A model generated the notes under the pieces. The model was not told where the DNA came from, ran no database searches, and saw only the letters and a list, made by a program, of their open reading frames with translations. Both the position numbers and the translations under genes were made by a program. DNA of 64,000 nt from contig NZ_FLKM01000008.1 of assembly GCF_900086585.1 (NCBI RefSeq), forward strand, positions 1,747,652 to 1,811,651, in the 5' to 3' direction. The DNA is from Emergencia timonensis (lineage in GTDB: Bacteria > Bacillota > Clostridia > Peptostreptococcales > Anaerovoracaceae). Below are positions 49,219 to 56,990 of this stretch, piece by piece. Position 1 is the first letter of the stretch. Every line of letters starts with the position of its first letter.

Positions 49219-49240
49219 TTTTGTCCACGGTTTGTCCACG
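49219..49240 (-). repeat. Tandem 11-bp repeat, candidate integrase arm-type site
   Basis: TTTTGTCCACG and GTTTGTCCACG lie back to back. On the minus strand the same bases read GTGGACAAACCGTGGACAAAA. Short tandem repeats of this kind flank integrase genes of Clostridia phages and ICEs and bind the arm-type domain. Position at the prophage edge supports this. Confidence 0.45.
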
Positions 49241-49487
49241 CCAAGATGGTGATGACTGTATAGAACAAACTATAAATGGATATAGATTTATAATAACTAT
49301 GGATTAAAATGTTGAAATTTAAACGTTTATATAATATGTTAAGAAATGATTGGATATTTGTTAATATCATCAAATCTTAATCTAATTTTAATCTTTCTCC
49401 CATTTTTCATTAATTTGGAAGAGGTACTATATAGGTACAGAAAGGGAAACCGGAATAAAAGAGTTAAGATTAGAAAGGAAGAGAAAA

Positions 49488-50021
49488 ATGAATCAGTTAG
49501 AAAGAGTTGAAAAGATAAGAGAAAAAACAGGCGTAACCTATGAAGAGGCAAAAGAAGCATTGGAGGCTGCAGGCGGAGATGTACTGGACGCTATCGTATA
49601 TCTGGAAAATCAGGGGAAGATCAAGAGACCGGAAAAACAAGTTTATACGTCAAAGCCTGAGCAGGACACAAGTATGGAGCTGATAGAAGCGGCAAAGACT
49701 TATGAAACAGAGGATCATGAATCCTTTGGCGATATCGTAAAGAAATTCCTCAAGTGGTGCGGCCGCATGATTAAGAAGGGCTGTGAAAACTTCTTTATCG
49801 TGGCAAAGCATAATGAGGAGATCATGTCGGTGCCGGTCATCGTCTTAGCGCTGCTGCTGTTATTCGCATTTTGGATTGTTCTGCCGCTGCTCGTAGTCGG
49901 ACTCTTCTGCGGATTCAGATATTCCTTCAGAGGGAACATTACCAAGTCTGTGGATGTGAACAAGGCCTGCGACAAAGCTGCCGAAGCCTGTGAGTCCATG
50001 AAAAAAGAGTTTAAGAGTTAA
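49488..50021 (+). CDS. DUF4342 protein with UBA-like start and membrane helix
   Basis: 177 residues. The front LERVEKIREKTGVTYEEAKEALEAAGGDVLDAIVYLE is a UBA-like helix bundle, followed by a charged middle and a membrane region (about residues 118-140, PVIVLALLLLFAFWIVLPLLVVGLF). This is the DUF4342 layout. It lies 23 bp before the two-component system genes, so it is likely an accessory of that system. AAAGGAAGAG precedes the ATG. Confidence 0.8.
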   Translation: MNQLERVEKIREKTGVTYEEAKEALEAAGGDVLDAIVYLENQGKIKRPEKQVYTSKPEQDTSMELIEAAKTYETEDHESFGDIVKKFLKWCGRMIKKGCENFFIVAKHNEEIMSVPVIVLALLLLFAFWIVLPLLVVGLFCGFRYSFRGNITKSVDVNKACDKAAEACESMKKEFKS

Positions 50022-50044
50022 TACCAGGAAGTTGGAGATGAAAG

Positions 50045-50725
50045 ATGTCACGTAAAATTTTACTCATAGAAGATGAAGAAAAAATTGCCAGATTTGTAGA
50101 GCTGGAATTAACCCACGAGGGTTATGAAGTAACAAAGTCTTTTAATGGAAGAGAGGGACTTACCCTGGCGGAGAGCGGCGAATATGAATTGATCCTGCTT
50201 GACGTCATGCTGCCGGAGCTCAATGGTCTGGAGGTCCTGCGCAGACTGCGCAGGACTTCTGATATACCAGTCATCATGCTCACTGCCAGGGATGCGGTCA
50301 TGGACAAAGTTTCCGGTCTTGACGCCGGAGCGGACGACTATATCACCAAGCCTTTTGCCATCGAAGAACTTTTAGCCAGGATCAGAGTCATCTTTAAGAC
50401 GAGGGCCAGCACAGATCGCAAGACGCGTAAAATGAGTGTAAAAGGCGTGACCATGGATATCGACAGACATGAGGTTACTTACGGGGATGAAATAATAGAA
50501 CTGAACAACAGAGAATATGAGCTGGTGCACACTTTGATGGAAAATAAAAACATCGTATTGAACAGGGACCAGCTGATGAATACGGTTTGCGGATATGATT
50601 ATATGGGGGAGACGAACATTATCGACGTGTACGTCAGATATATCCGCTCTAAAATCGACGATCGATTTGGGATTAAGTTTATATCGACGGTGCGTGGCGT
50701 AGGCTACGTGATCAAAGAGGACTGA
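50045..50725 (+). CDS. OmpR/PhoB-family response regulator
   Basis: 226 residues. The receiver domain has the phosphoryl-accepting Asp53 (LLLDVMLPE) and Lys in TKPF. The C-terminal winged helix (residues about 125-226) ends in DVYVRYIRSKID...TVRGVGYVIKED, the OmpR-type DNA-binding domain. It pairs with the histidine kinase 4 bp downstream. Confidence 0.95.
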   Translation: MSRKILLIEDEEKIARFVELELTHEGYEVTKSFNGREGLTLAESGEYELILLDVMLPELNGLEVLRRLRRTSDIPVIMLTARDAVMDKVSGLDAGADDYITKPFAIEELLARIRVIFKTRASTDRKTRKMSVKGVTMDIDRHEVTYGDEIIELNNREYELVHTLMENKNIVLNRDQLMNTVCGYDYMGETNIIDVYVRYIRSKIDDRFGIKFISTVRGVGYVIKED

Positions 50726-50729
50726 TTGA

Positions 50730-51956
50730 ATGAGTGAAAATAACAACAAGATGACATCCATAGCCAGAAGGATCAACTTTGACTTCTGGCTGAAACAGTT
50801 TGCCAACTTTCTTATGATAGACGTGGTACTGGTCGTTCTGATAGCAGTCACCTTTTTCGTATGGCGGGAGAACGCTCTGCCAGAAGGAGTCGTGGTGGAC
50901 GACAGATACTTTACGGGTAATGAATTTCGGCAGATTCAATATATCATAGAGACGGAGGCTGGCAAGGTATACGGTTACTACATTTACAAGGTGTTCGACC
51001 TGGTCAGGGTGCCGGCCATCGTTTTTCTGCTGATACAAGGAGCGACTCTGATTGGAGAACTTTTCAATACGAAAAAAGTCAGAATGCGCATGCGGCCGCT
51101 TAACGATATCGCAATGAAAACGGAGCAGCTGAGCAATATGGCCTTTGATAGTGAAAAGTTTGAAAACTTTGAGCAGGCGATTTCTAACTTAAATCCGGAA
51201 ATGCCAGATGCAAAGGTACACACTGGAGACCAAGACCTGCAAAGTCTTGAAATCGCTATCAATAACCTGCTCGCAAGAATGCGGGAAAGCCACAGGCAGC
51301 AGGACCGCTTTGTTTCTGATGCGTCCCATGAGCTGCGGACGCCGATTTCCGTCATCCAAGGCTACGTCAATATGCTGGACAGATGGGGAAAAGAGGACGA
51401 GCAGATCTTGGATGAGAGCATAGAAGCTATCAAAAATGAATCGGAGAATATGAAGAATCTCATTGAACAGCTGCTTTTTCTGGCCAGGGGAGACAGCGGG
51501 AGAAATACGCTGCATTTCGAAAATTTTGACCTTACAGAGACAGTAAAGGATGTATGGGAAGAATCCATCATGATTGATGAAACCCATGTTTACCGCTTTG
51601 AAGGAGAAGAAAAAGTTGTCATTAATGGAGACCTGTCTATGATTAAGCAGTCTCTGCGAATTCTGGTGCAGAATGCGGCGAAATATTCAAAAGAAGGGGA
51701 CACGATTACTCTAAGAGCAAAAGCAGAGGGCGGCAGGCCTTGCTATATGGTACAGGATGAGGGAATCGGCATGGCAGAATCGGAAGTCGTTCATGTCTTT
51801 GAACGCTTTTATCGCTCTGATGCGGCTAGAAGCAGCGCCGAAGGCGGTTCTGGGCTGGGCCTTTCCATTGCCAAATGGATTGTGGATGCCCATGGCGGAA
51901 CCATAGAAATTCTCTCTCGGCCGGAGTTTGGGACGAGATTTACGGTGAAACTGTAA
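50730..51956 (+). CDS. Sensor histidine kinase of a two-component system
   Basis: 408 residues. Two membrane helices (about residues 27-45 and 92-110) surround a short extracellular sensor. A HAMP-like linker leads to HisKA with DASHELRTPI (phospho-acceptor His200), N-box ILVQNAAKYS, and ATP-binding boxes DEGIGM and GGSGLGLSIA. It phosphorylates the adjacent response regulator. The signal is not evident. Confidence 0.95.
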   Translation: MSENNNKMTSIARRINFDFWLKQFANFLMIDVVLVVLIAVTFFVWRENALPEGVVVDDRYFTGNEFRQIQYIIETEAGKVYGYYIYKVFDLVRVPAIVFLLIQGATLIGELFNTKKVRMRMRPLNDIAMKTEQLSNMAFDSEKFENFEQAISNLNPEMPDAKVHTGDQDLQSLEIAINNLLARMRESHRQQDRFVSDASHELRTPISVIQGYVNMLDRWGKEDEQILDESIEAIKNESENMKNLIEQLLFLARGDSGRNTLHFENFDLTETVKDVWEESIMIDETHVYRFEGEEKVVINGDLSMIKQSLRILVQNAAKYSKEGDTITLRAKAEGGRPCYMVQDEGIGMAESEVVHVFERFYRSDAARSSAEGGSGLGLSIAKWIVDAHGGTIEILSRPEFGTRFTVKL

Positions 51957-51987
51957 TAATCGCGGACAGCATGGCATATAGTTTACC

Positions 51988-52839
51988 ATGTTGATTGAGT
52001 TAAATAAGAAAAAACTGAAAAAGGTGGGCGCAGGTGCTCTTGTAGCAGTACTGGCTATCAGCGCCGCTGCGGGATACAGAGTATTAAATCCCGGACCGGC
52101 TTCACAGGAGAAGCAAACGTCTGAATCGGCAGCGACAGCCTCTGCCAGTACAGAGACCACCAACTGGGGTCTTTCTTTTCAGAAAGATGGTGAAACGCCA
52201 ATAGGCAATGCGAGCGCGGAGGAGCTGAAAAAGTATAATTCATATTATTGCGGAAACAAGGATAAAAAAGTAATCTATCTGACCTTTGACGCAGGATATG
52301 AAAATGGGTATATGCCTGAGATATTGGATGTTTTGAAAAAAGAGAAAGTACCGGCTGCCTTCTTCGTGGTCGGCACCTATATCAAAGAAAACCCTGATCT
52401 AATCAAGCGAATGGAAAAGGAAGGTCATATCGTAGGCAATCATACGATGACCCATCCCGATATGTCTGCTATCGCTGACGATGCGGCTTTTAAGAAAGAA
52501 TTGAATCAGGTAGAAACCCTTTACAAGGAAACGACGGGAAAGAACATGAAGAAATTTTACCGTCCGCCGCAGGGGAAGTTCAGCTTTTATAATCTGGAGC
52601 AGGCCAATAAATTAGGATATACGACAGTGTTCTGGAGCTTGGCTTATGTGGACTGGTACGTCGATAAACAGCCGACGAGAGAAGAGGCGCTGCAGAAGCT
52701 GATGCCGAGAACCCATAATGGTGCGGTAATTCTCCTACACTCTACATCAAAAACAAATGCCCAGATTCTCCAGGAATTAATAACCAAATGGAAAGAAGAA
52801 GGGTATCAATTTAAATCACTGGAAAAACTGAGCAAATGA
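51988..52839 (+). CDS. pdaA: Polysaccharide deacetylase, PdaA-like (delta-lactam biosynthesis)
   Basis: 283 residues with an N-terminal membrane anchor (residues about 12-28). The NodB-type catalytic region has VIYLTFDAGYENGYMPEILDVL (first Asp; the usual second Asp of TFDD is Ala here, as in the PdaA group where it is often Asn), VGNHTMTHPDM (zinc His), YRPPQG and VILLHS. PdaA makes muramic delta-lactam in spore cortex; the spore coat genes nearby support sporulation. Only the family assignment is firm. Confidence 0.8.
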   Translation: MLIELNKKKLKKVGAGALVAVLAISAAAGYRVLNPGPASQEKQTSESAATASASTETTNWGLSFQKDGETPIGNASAEELKKYNSYYCGNKDKKVIYLTFDAGYENGYMPEILDVLKKEKVPAAFFVVGTYIKENPDLIKRMEKEGHIVGNHTMTHPDMSAIADDAAFKKELNQVETLYKETTGKNMKKFYRPPQGKFSFYNLEQANKLGYTTVFWSLAYVDWYVDKQPTREEALQKLMPRTHNGAVILLHSTSKTNAQILQELITKWKEEGYQFKSLEKLSK

Positions 52840-52845
52840 GCTAAT

Positions 52846-53535
52846 TTATTTGCGCTGACAGAGCGCTGCTACATATTTCTCTAAAGAAGAAGCGATGAGC
52901 TTATGGCCTTCTTTGTTTGGATGCATGCCATCTACACAGAGAAGGCTTTTATAATCCTTTTGTTTGAGAAAATCTGTGCGGATATCTATGACTGGTATCT
53001 GGTACGCATCTGCCAGTCTGAAGATCATGTCGTTGTACTGCTGATGCCACCGGAAGATATAGTCCACATCGTTTTCGAGGAACTGAAGAATCTTTTCTCT
53101 GTCAAGACCCTTAGAAATCCAATTGAAAAATCTATCTGAATCCAAGGGCGGCAGAGACATCAAAATCGGATGGCTGCCGGCACCTCTTGTCTTTTCAATC
53201 ATAGTCTCATAGATCTCTTTGAAGCGTTCTATGGGAACTTGTGCCATGTGGGATGCACCTGGCTGGCTGGCCACTTCTGCCCAGTTGAGGTCGCAGTCGT
53301 TGCCGCCAAACTCCAAAATTGTATATTGATAAGCTGACAATCTGTCAGCCTGCTTTTCCAAGATCTCTGAGCCTTTCGTGACAGTGCAGCCGAACTTGGC
53401 ATAGTTTTTAAAAGGTACAGACGTCTTTGACTGCACCAAGTTTACAAAGTTTTCTTTCAGAAACGTGTACTTGTTTTTTATTTCGTCAAAAACCACCCCT
53501 TTTGCTACAGAATCTCCAAATACACAGATGTTCAT
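52846..53535 (-). CDS. SGNH/GDSL-family hydrolase
   Basis: 229 residues from ATG 53535 (AAAGGGGTATCGATT upstream). Block I MNICVFGDSV gives the nucleophile Ser9, block III EFGGNDCDLNW the oxyanion Asn, and block V DGMHPNKEGH the Asp and His. These esterases act on acyl or acetyl groups, possibly of cell-wall sugars. The gene converges on the PdaA-like gene with a 6-bp gap. Confidence 0.88.
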   Translation of the reverse strand: MNICVFGDSVAKGVVFDEIKNKYTFLKENFVNLVQSKTSVPFKNYAKFGCTVTKGSEILEKQADRLSAYQYTILEFGGNDCDLNWAEVASQPGASHMAQVPIERFKEIYETMIEKTRGAGSHPILMSLPPLDSDRFFNWISKGLDREKILQFLENDVDYIFRWHQQYNDMIFRLADAYQIPVIDIRTDFLKQKDYKSLLCVDGMHPNKEGHKLIASSLEKYVAALCQRK

Positions 53536-53622
53536 AATCGATACCCCTTTTTGTGATGATAAATATTTTATAATGTGATATTTAATATTATATTTCACGA
53601 TTGGTAAAATGTCAATAACTAA

Positions 53623-53651
53623 TTGCAAAAAATATAAAAGTGTTTTATAAT
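53623..53651 (+). promoter_or_regulatory. Promoter of the DUF1836 gene
   Basis: TTGCAA (53623-53628) and consensus TATAAT (53646-53651), 17-bp spacer, 31 bp before the ATG. Confidence 0.6.
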
Positions 53652-53681
53652 ATTAGTAAGATTCTATGTTGTGAGGTAACT

Positions 53682-54203
53682 ATGGATAAAATAAAAGAAT
53701 TTAAAGAACAATTGACAGCGGCGAGACCAGAGGACTGGGAACAGATTCCTGATATCGATTTATATATGGATCAGGTTATCAGCTATATGACCCGCCAGCA
53801 CATCGGTCTTGAACTAGAGAACGAGGAGACTCTGACCTCAGCTATGATTAACAACTATATCAAAAGCGGTCTCTTGCCGCGAGCCAAAGGCAAAAAGTAC
53901 AACAGAGAGCACATCGGCTACCTGACGGCAATCTGCCTGCTGAAGCAGGTGCTCAGTGTAGGAGAGACAGGCGTGCTTTTAAACAATCAGATGGAACACA
54001 GAGACATCGAGAATTTTTATCATAACTATAAGGTTACGTTAGACAACGAGTTCAATCTTGTAGCAGAGGAACTGAAGGTAGATGCATCGGAGGAGGAATT
54101 GGCGCAGCTGGCGCTGAAAATGGCTGTATCCAGTTACGCACAGATGCTTGCATGCAAAAAGATTTTACAAGCGATCACCCCGGAAAAAGAGCAAGAAAAA
54201 TAG
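53682..54203 (+). CDS. DUF1836-domain protein (MerR-like helical regulator)
   Basis: 173 residues from ATG 53682. The signature SAMINNYIKSGLLPRAKGKKYNREHIGYLTAICLLKQVLSV is the MerR-like DNA-binding core of DUF1836 (YkrK-type) proteins. The rest is helical. Target genes are unknown; it lies directly before the cotJ cluster. Confidence 0.85.
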   Translation: MDKIKEFKEQLTAARPEDWEQIPDIDLYMDQVISYMTRQHIGLELENEETLTSAMINNYIKSGLLPRAKGKKYNREHIGYLTAICLLKQVLSVGETGVLLNNQMEHRDIENFYHNYKVTLDNEFNLVAEELKVDASEEELAQLALKMAVSSYAQMLACKKILQAITPEKEQEK

Positions 54204-54211
54204 AAAATATG

Positions 54212-54240
54212 TCACAAAGAGACGCCCCTTTTCATAGTAT
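54212..54240 (+). promoter_or_regulatory. Possible sigma-E-type promoter of the cotJ operon
   Basis: TCACAAA (54212-54218), 14-bp spacer, CATAGTAT (54233-54240) resembles the mother-cell sigma-E -35 and -10 pattern. In Bacillus cotJ is sigma-E dependent. The match is weak. Confidence 0.35.
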
Positions 54241-54270
54241 AAATTATCTTACTGTGAAAGGGGTTTTATT

Positions 54271-54639
54271 TTGAATAGAAAAGAGCCTTACATCGGTATG
54301 CCGATTATTCTTGGCGAATACGATGAAATAACAGCAGCACCAGACTGCAATGTAGAGATCAAACCACAGCCGCCGCAGCAGCCGAATCCGGATTGTATGC
54401 CGGATATGAGGCCGCAGCCGCCAGAAGACTGCACGCCGGACATCAAACCGCAGCCGCCACAGCAGCCGGATCAGAATCCTGATTGCATGCCGCAGCAGCG
54501 CATGGCTTTAGCGATGGCTTACGTGCCTTGGCAGAAATGGCAGCAGCCGTATGATTTCGAAAAAGGTCTAATGGTAGGAACCATTTTCCCTGATTTAGAT
54601 CTACCATTTTTAGGCTATCAAGGAGGGATGAAACGATGA
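54271..54639 (+). CDS. cotJA: Spore coat protein CotJA
   Basis: 122 residues, starting at TTG 54271 with GAAAGGGG upstream. A Pro/Gln-rich repeat region (PDCxPD...KPQPPQQP, residues about 28-75) precedes the CotJA core LAMAYVPWQKWQQPYDFEKGLMVGTIFPDLDLPFLG. The repeat extension is longer than in Bacillus CotJA (about 80 residues). It overlaps cotJB by 4 bp. Confidence 0.9.
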   Translation: MNRKEPYIGMPIILGEYDEITAAPDCNVEIKPQPPQQPNPDCMPDMRPQPPEDCTPDIKPQPPQQPDQNPDCMPQQRMALAMAYVPWQKWQQPYDFEKGLMVGTIFPDLDLPFLGYQGGMKR

Positions 54640-54884
54640 CCAGAGCAGAAGCACTGAGACGAGTACAGATGTATAGTTTTGCCCTGGACGATACAGGGTT
54701 ATTCCTTGATACTCATCCTGACAACAGGGCGGCATTGACATTTTACGACGATACAAGGAAAAAATATCTGGAGGCTGTTGAAGACTACGAAATGCAATTC
54801 GGACCTTTGACTGCCAAAGACTCTGATGTAGAAAACGGATGGACCTGGGTGGACGCACCTTGGCCATGGGAAGTGGAGGAATAG
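54636..54884 (+). CDS. cotJB: Spore coat protein CotJB
   Basis: 82 residues. ALRRVQMYSFALDDTGLFLDTHPDNRAALTFYDDTRKKYLEAVEDYEMQFGPLT...WVDAPWPWE is a full match to CotJB layout. It is needed for assembly of CotJ proteins in the spore coat. Overlaps cotJA and lies 1 bp before cotJC. Confidence 0.93.
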   Translation: MTRAEALRRVQMYSFALDDTGLFLDTHPDNRAALTFYDDTRKKYLEAVEDYEMQFGPLTAKDSDVENGWTWVDAPWPWEVEE

Positions 54885-54885
54885 T

Positions 54886-55485
54886 ATGTGGACATATGAG
54901 AGAAAATTACAGTACCCGATTAATATCAAAAATCCGAATCCGGCAATGGCAAAGTTCATTATCACCCAGTACGGTGGACCAGACGGAGAAATTGGAGCGT
55001 CTCTCAGATACCTATCTCAGAGATACTCCATGCCGTATAGAAAAGTAGCCGGCGTTCTCACGGATATCGGCAGTGAGGAACTAGGTCACTTCGAAATGGT
55101 ATCTACCATCGTGCATCAGCTGACAAGAAATATGACAATCGAACAGATTAAAGAAGCCGGTTTCGAAGATTATTTCGTAGACCATACTTCTGGCGTTTAT
55201 GCGCAGGCAGCAGCAGGCTTCCCATTCGATGCGCTCTGTTTTGCATCAAAAGGAGATGCAATTACAGACCTGACTGAGGATATGGCTGCAGAACAGAAAG
55301 CGCGTACTACTTACGATAACATTCTGAGAATGGTAGACGATCCGGATGTTATTGAACCGATTAAATTCTTAAGACAGCGTGAAGTTACACATTTCCAGCG
55401 TTTTGGAGAAGCCCTTCGAATCGTACAGGACAATTTAGACTCAAAGAATTTCTATGCAATTAATCCAGAATTTGATTTAAGATAA
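54886..55485 (+). CDS. cotJC: Spore coat protein CotJC (manganese catalase-like)
   Basis: 199 residues. The di-manganese catalase fold is seen from QYGGPDGEIGASLRYLSQRYSMPYRKVAGVLTDIGSEELGHFEMVSTI, including the metal-ligand Glu and His, and later FLRQREVTHFQRFGEAL with the second Glu/His set. It decorates the inner coat and may remove peroxide. Length is normal for CotJC. Confidence 0.95.
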   Translation: MWTYERKLQYPINIKNPNPAMAKFIITQYGGPDGEIGASLRYLSQRYSMPYRKVAGVLTDIGSEELGHFEMVSTIVHQLTRNMTIEQIKEAGFEDYFVDHTSGVYAQAAAGFPFDALCFASKGDAITDLTEDMAAEQKARTTYDNILRMVDDPDVIEPIKFLRQREVTHFQRFGEALRIVQDNLDSKNFYAINPEFDLR

Positions 55486-55500
55486 TGTTATTTGAATTAA

Positions 55501-55533
55501 AAAAGGCGATGAGCCCGTCTCATCGCCTTTTTT
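55501..55533 (+). terminator. Intrinsic terminator between cotJC and the MFS gene
   Basis: AAAGGCGATGAG / CTCATCGCCTTT stem with a 5-nt loop, T-rich on both strands. It serves both convergent genes. Confidence 0.9.
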
Positions 55534-55540
55534 GTATGCA

Positions 55541-56803
55541 TTAACTTATTTGTTCTGCCTCTTTCTTTCTCTTTACTTTGATTGCCAAGGTAAAGGATAA
55601 TACCACTGCTGCCAGACAACAGATACCCAGGAAGACGAACATTCTAAAGTAGCCGGCCTCATCTCCTAAGGTGTCCAGCCAATTGCCGAACATGGCTGGA
55701 ACAAACAGATCTGGCAGATAAATGACCATGGACGCGATACCGATGGCTGTGGCTGCATAGGAGATGGGGATATCAATTTCGTTAAGCACAGACCACATGA
55801 CACCGTACATCATCATAGCGAAAGCCGACGCCAGCATGGAAATGATGATAGCGATGGTAACGCTGCTGACACCTGCCGGAATTTGCGTTGTCATGAAGAA
55901 TAAGACCGCTAAAATCGCATAGCCGAACCCATAGAATTTGAGAGTGGATTTCAACAGCTTATCTGCAACGTATCCCCCGACGGGTGCTAGGAAGTAAAGC
56001 ACATAACCTCGAATGATTGCCAGAAGAGAAGAGTCGGAAACATCCATCCCTACCTGAGAAGTCAGGTAAGGCGTAAAGTAGGTCACATTGCTGTAAATCG
56101 TATACATGACGAACATGATGACTGCAGCCCACCAGAGATAGGGATTCCTGACGGCCTTGCCCACATCCCGTAAGTTAAACTTGTCATCTCCATTATCCTC
56201 AGAAAGTGCAATCGCGTTGTCTTTAAAGGTTAGAAGGACGAGAAGACCGGCGACGAGAACTGCAATGGACATGGCTACAATGGTTTTGAACATGGCAGAA
56301 TGAGCATCTTCTGTAGAAGTATACAGGTCCCAGAAGAGAAAACTGCAGGCTAAGCTGATAATGGAGCCTAAAGCGTAGTACCAGCCGTAAGCAGAGCCAG
56401 AATCGTCTTTGCCGCCAATCAGCCGTAAGCCTTTGTTCAGCGCTGTCCAGAAAACAAAGCTGGTGGAGAAAGCGAATAGAAAGAATACGATCAGTGCTGT
56501 GATATAGTTCATGGAAAAAGCGAGGATAAACCCTAGAACGCCGGTGCTGAACAGAGACAGCACCAGCATCTTTTTCGTTGAGAATTTATCCGCTACGATA
56601 CCGCCGGGAATATATAACACCATACAGCCGATGGCGTAGGCTGAAAGCAGAAAGCCTGCCTGGGCGTTGGTCATATGAAACGCTTCTAGCAATTTGTCAT
56701 AATAGACGTATTTGATATAGGGCAGTTCGTAAATGACACTGCCGGCGATGGAAAACGAGATGATGGCAATAAAGCTCTGAAAACTTAAACCGATTTTTTT
56801 CAT
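55541..56803 (-). CDS. MFS transporter
   Basis: 420 residues with twelve hydrophobic helices. Start ATG 56803 is favoured because AGGAGA lies 7 nt upstream; ATG 56809 is too close to it. The MFS signature is seen in the loop after helix 2 (GGIVADKFSTKKML) and again in GGYVADKLLK. It resembles nitrate/oxalate-type or sugar-phosphate-type permeases; the substrate cannot be told. The gene is divergent from the S9 peptidase, which may hint at peptide or amino acid use. Confidence 0.88.
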   Translation of the reverse strand: MKKIGLSFQSFIAIISFSIAGSVIYELPYIKYVYYDKLLEAFHMTNAQAGFLLSAYAIGCMVLYIPGGIVADKFSTKKMLVLSLFSTGVLGFILAFSMNYITALIVFFLFAFSTSFVFWTALNKGLRLIGGKDDSGSAYGWYYALGSIISLACSFLFWDLYTSTEDAHSAMFKTIVAMSIAVLVAGLLVLLTFKDNAIALSEDNGDDKFNLRDVGKAVRNPYLWWAAVIMFVMYTIYSNVTYFTPYLTSQVGMDVSDSSLLAIIRGYVLYFLAPVGGYVADKLLKSTLKFYGFGYAILAVLFFMTTQIPAGVSSVTIAIIISMLASAFAMMMYGVMWSVLNEIDIPISYAATAIGIASMVIYLPDLFVPAMFGNWLDTLGDEAGYFRMFVFLGICCLAAVVLSFTLAIKVKRKKEAEQIS

Positions 56804-56990
56804 AGCCATATCTCCTGTCTGATTTTAAAAATACTCGTATATTCATCATATACTATAATGACTGCCGGCGAAAGTGGAAATTTATTTTAGGCTCCCTCTT
56901 TCCATGACACAATATTTGGTATATTATAATGCATAGTGGATGCCTCATGCTCTGTGGACGGCAGGTCCGTTATCTGGAAAGGAGAGGGCT

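Larger units (their letters stand above)
2944..49270. mobile_element. Siphovirus prophage (integrase-truncated)
   Basis: The gene order is that of a temperate siphovirus: integrase fragment, CI/Cro switch, replication, packaging (PBSX-type terminase), portal, scaffold, capsid, head-tail connectors, tail tube, tape measure, Dit, hub, fibre, holin and endolysin, then a regulator-rich right arm. The left boundary is the integrase break at about 2944. The right boundary is uncertain and placed near 49.27 kb. It follows the last small phage-like ORF, a strong terminator and a pair of direct repeats that resemble integrase arm-type sites, and precedes chromosomal DUF4342 and two-component genes. 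attL is outside the window, so no att core could be matched. Confidence 0.85.
49166..49487. other. Prophage-chromosome transition region
   Basis: 322 bp without a supported gene. It contains the terminator at 49168-49205, the direct repeats at 49219-49240, and then AT-rich DNA. TTAATC direct repeats 11 bp apart (49377 and 49388) lie upstream of the DUF4342 operon and could be a response-regulator site. The attR core was not located because attL is outside the window. Confidence 0.45.

Noticed and set aside
49137..49373. Minus-strand ORF across the candidate right att region
   Set aside because: It runs through a strong terminator and tandem repeats, lacks a ribosome binding site and has no recognisable fold. 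It may keep a few codons resembling an integrase tail but is not a gene.
49166..49487. tRNA gene as prophage attachment site
   Set aside because: No cloverleaf, T-loop or CCA-type end could be read on either strand near either prophage edge.
56940..56990. Upstream ATG start for the S9 peptidase
   Set aside because: No ribosome binding site, and the extra 17 residues are unlike the family. GTG 56991 has AAGGAG at good spacing.
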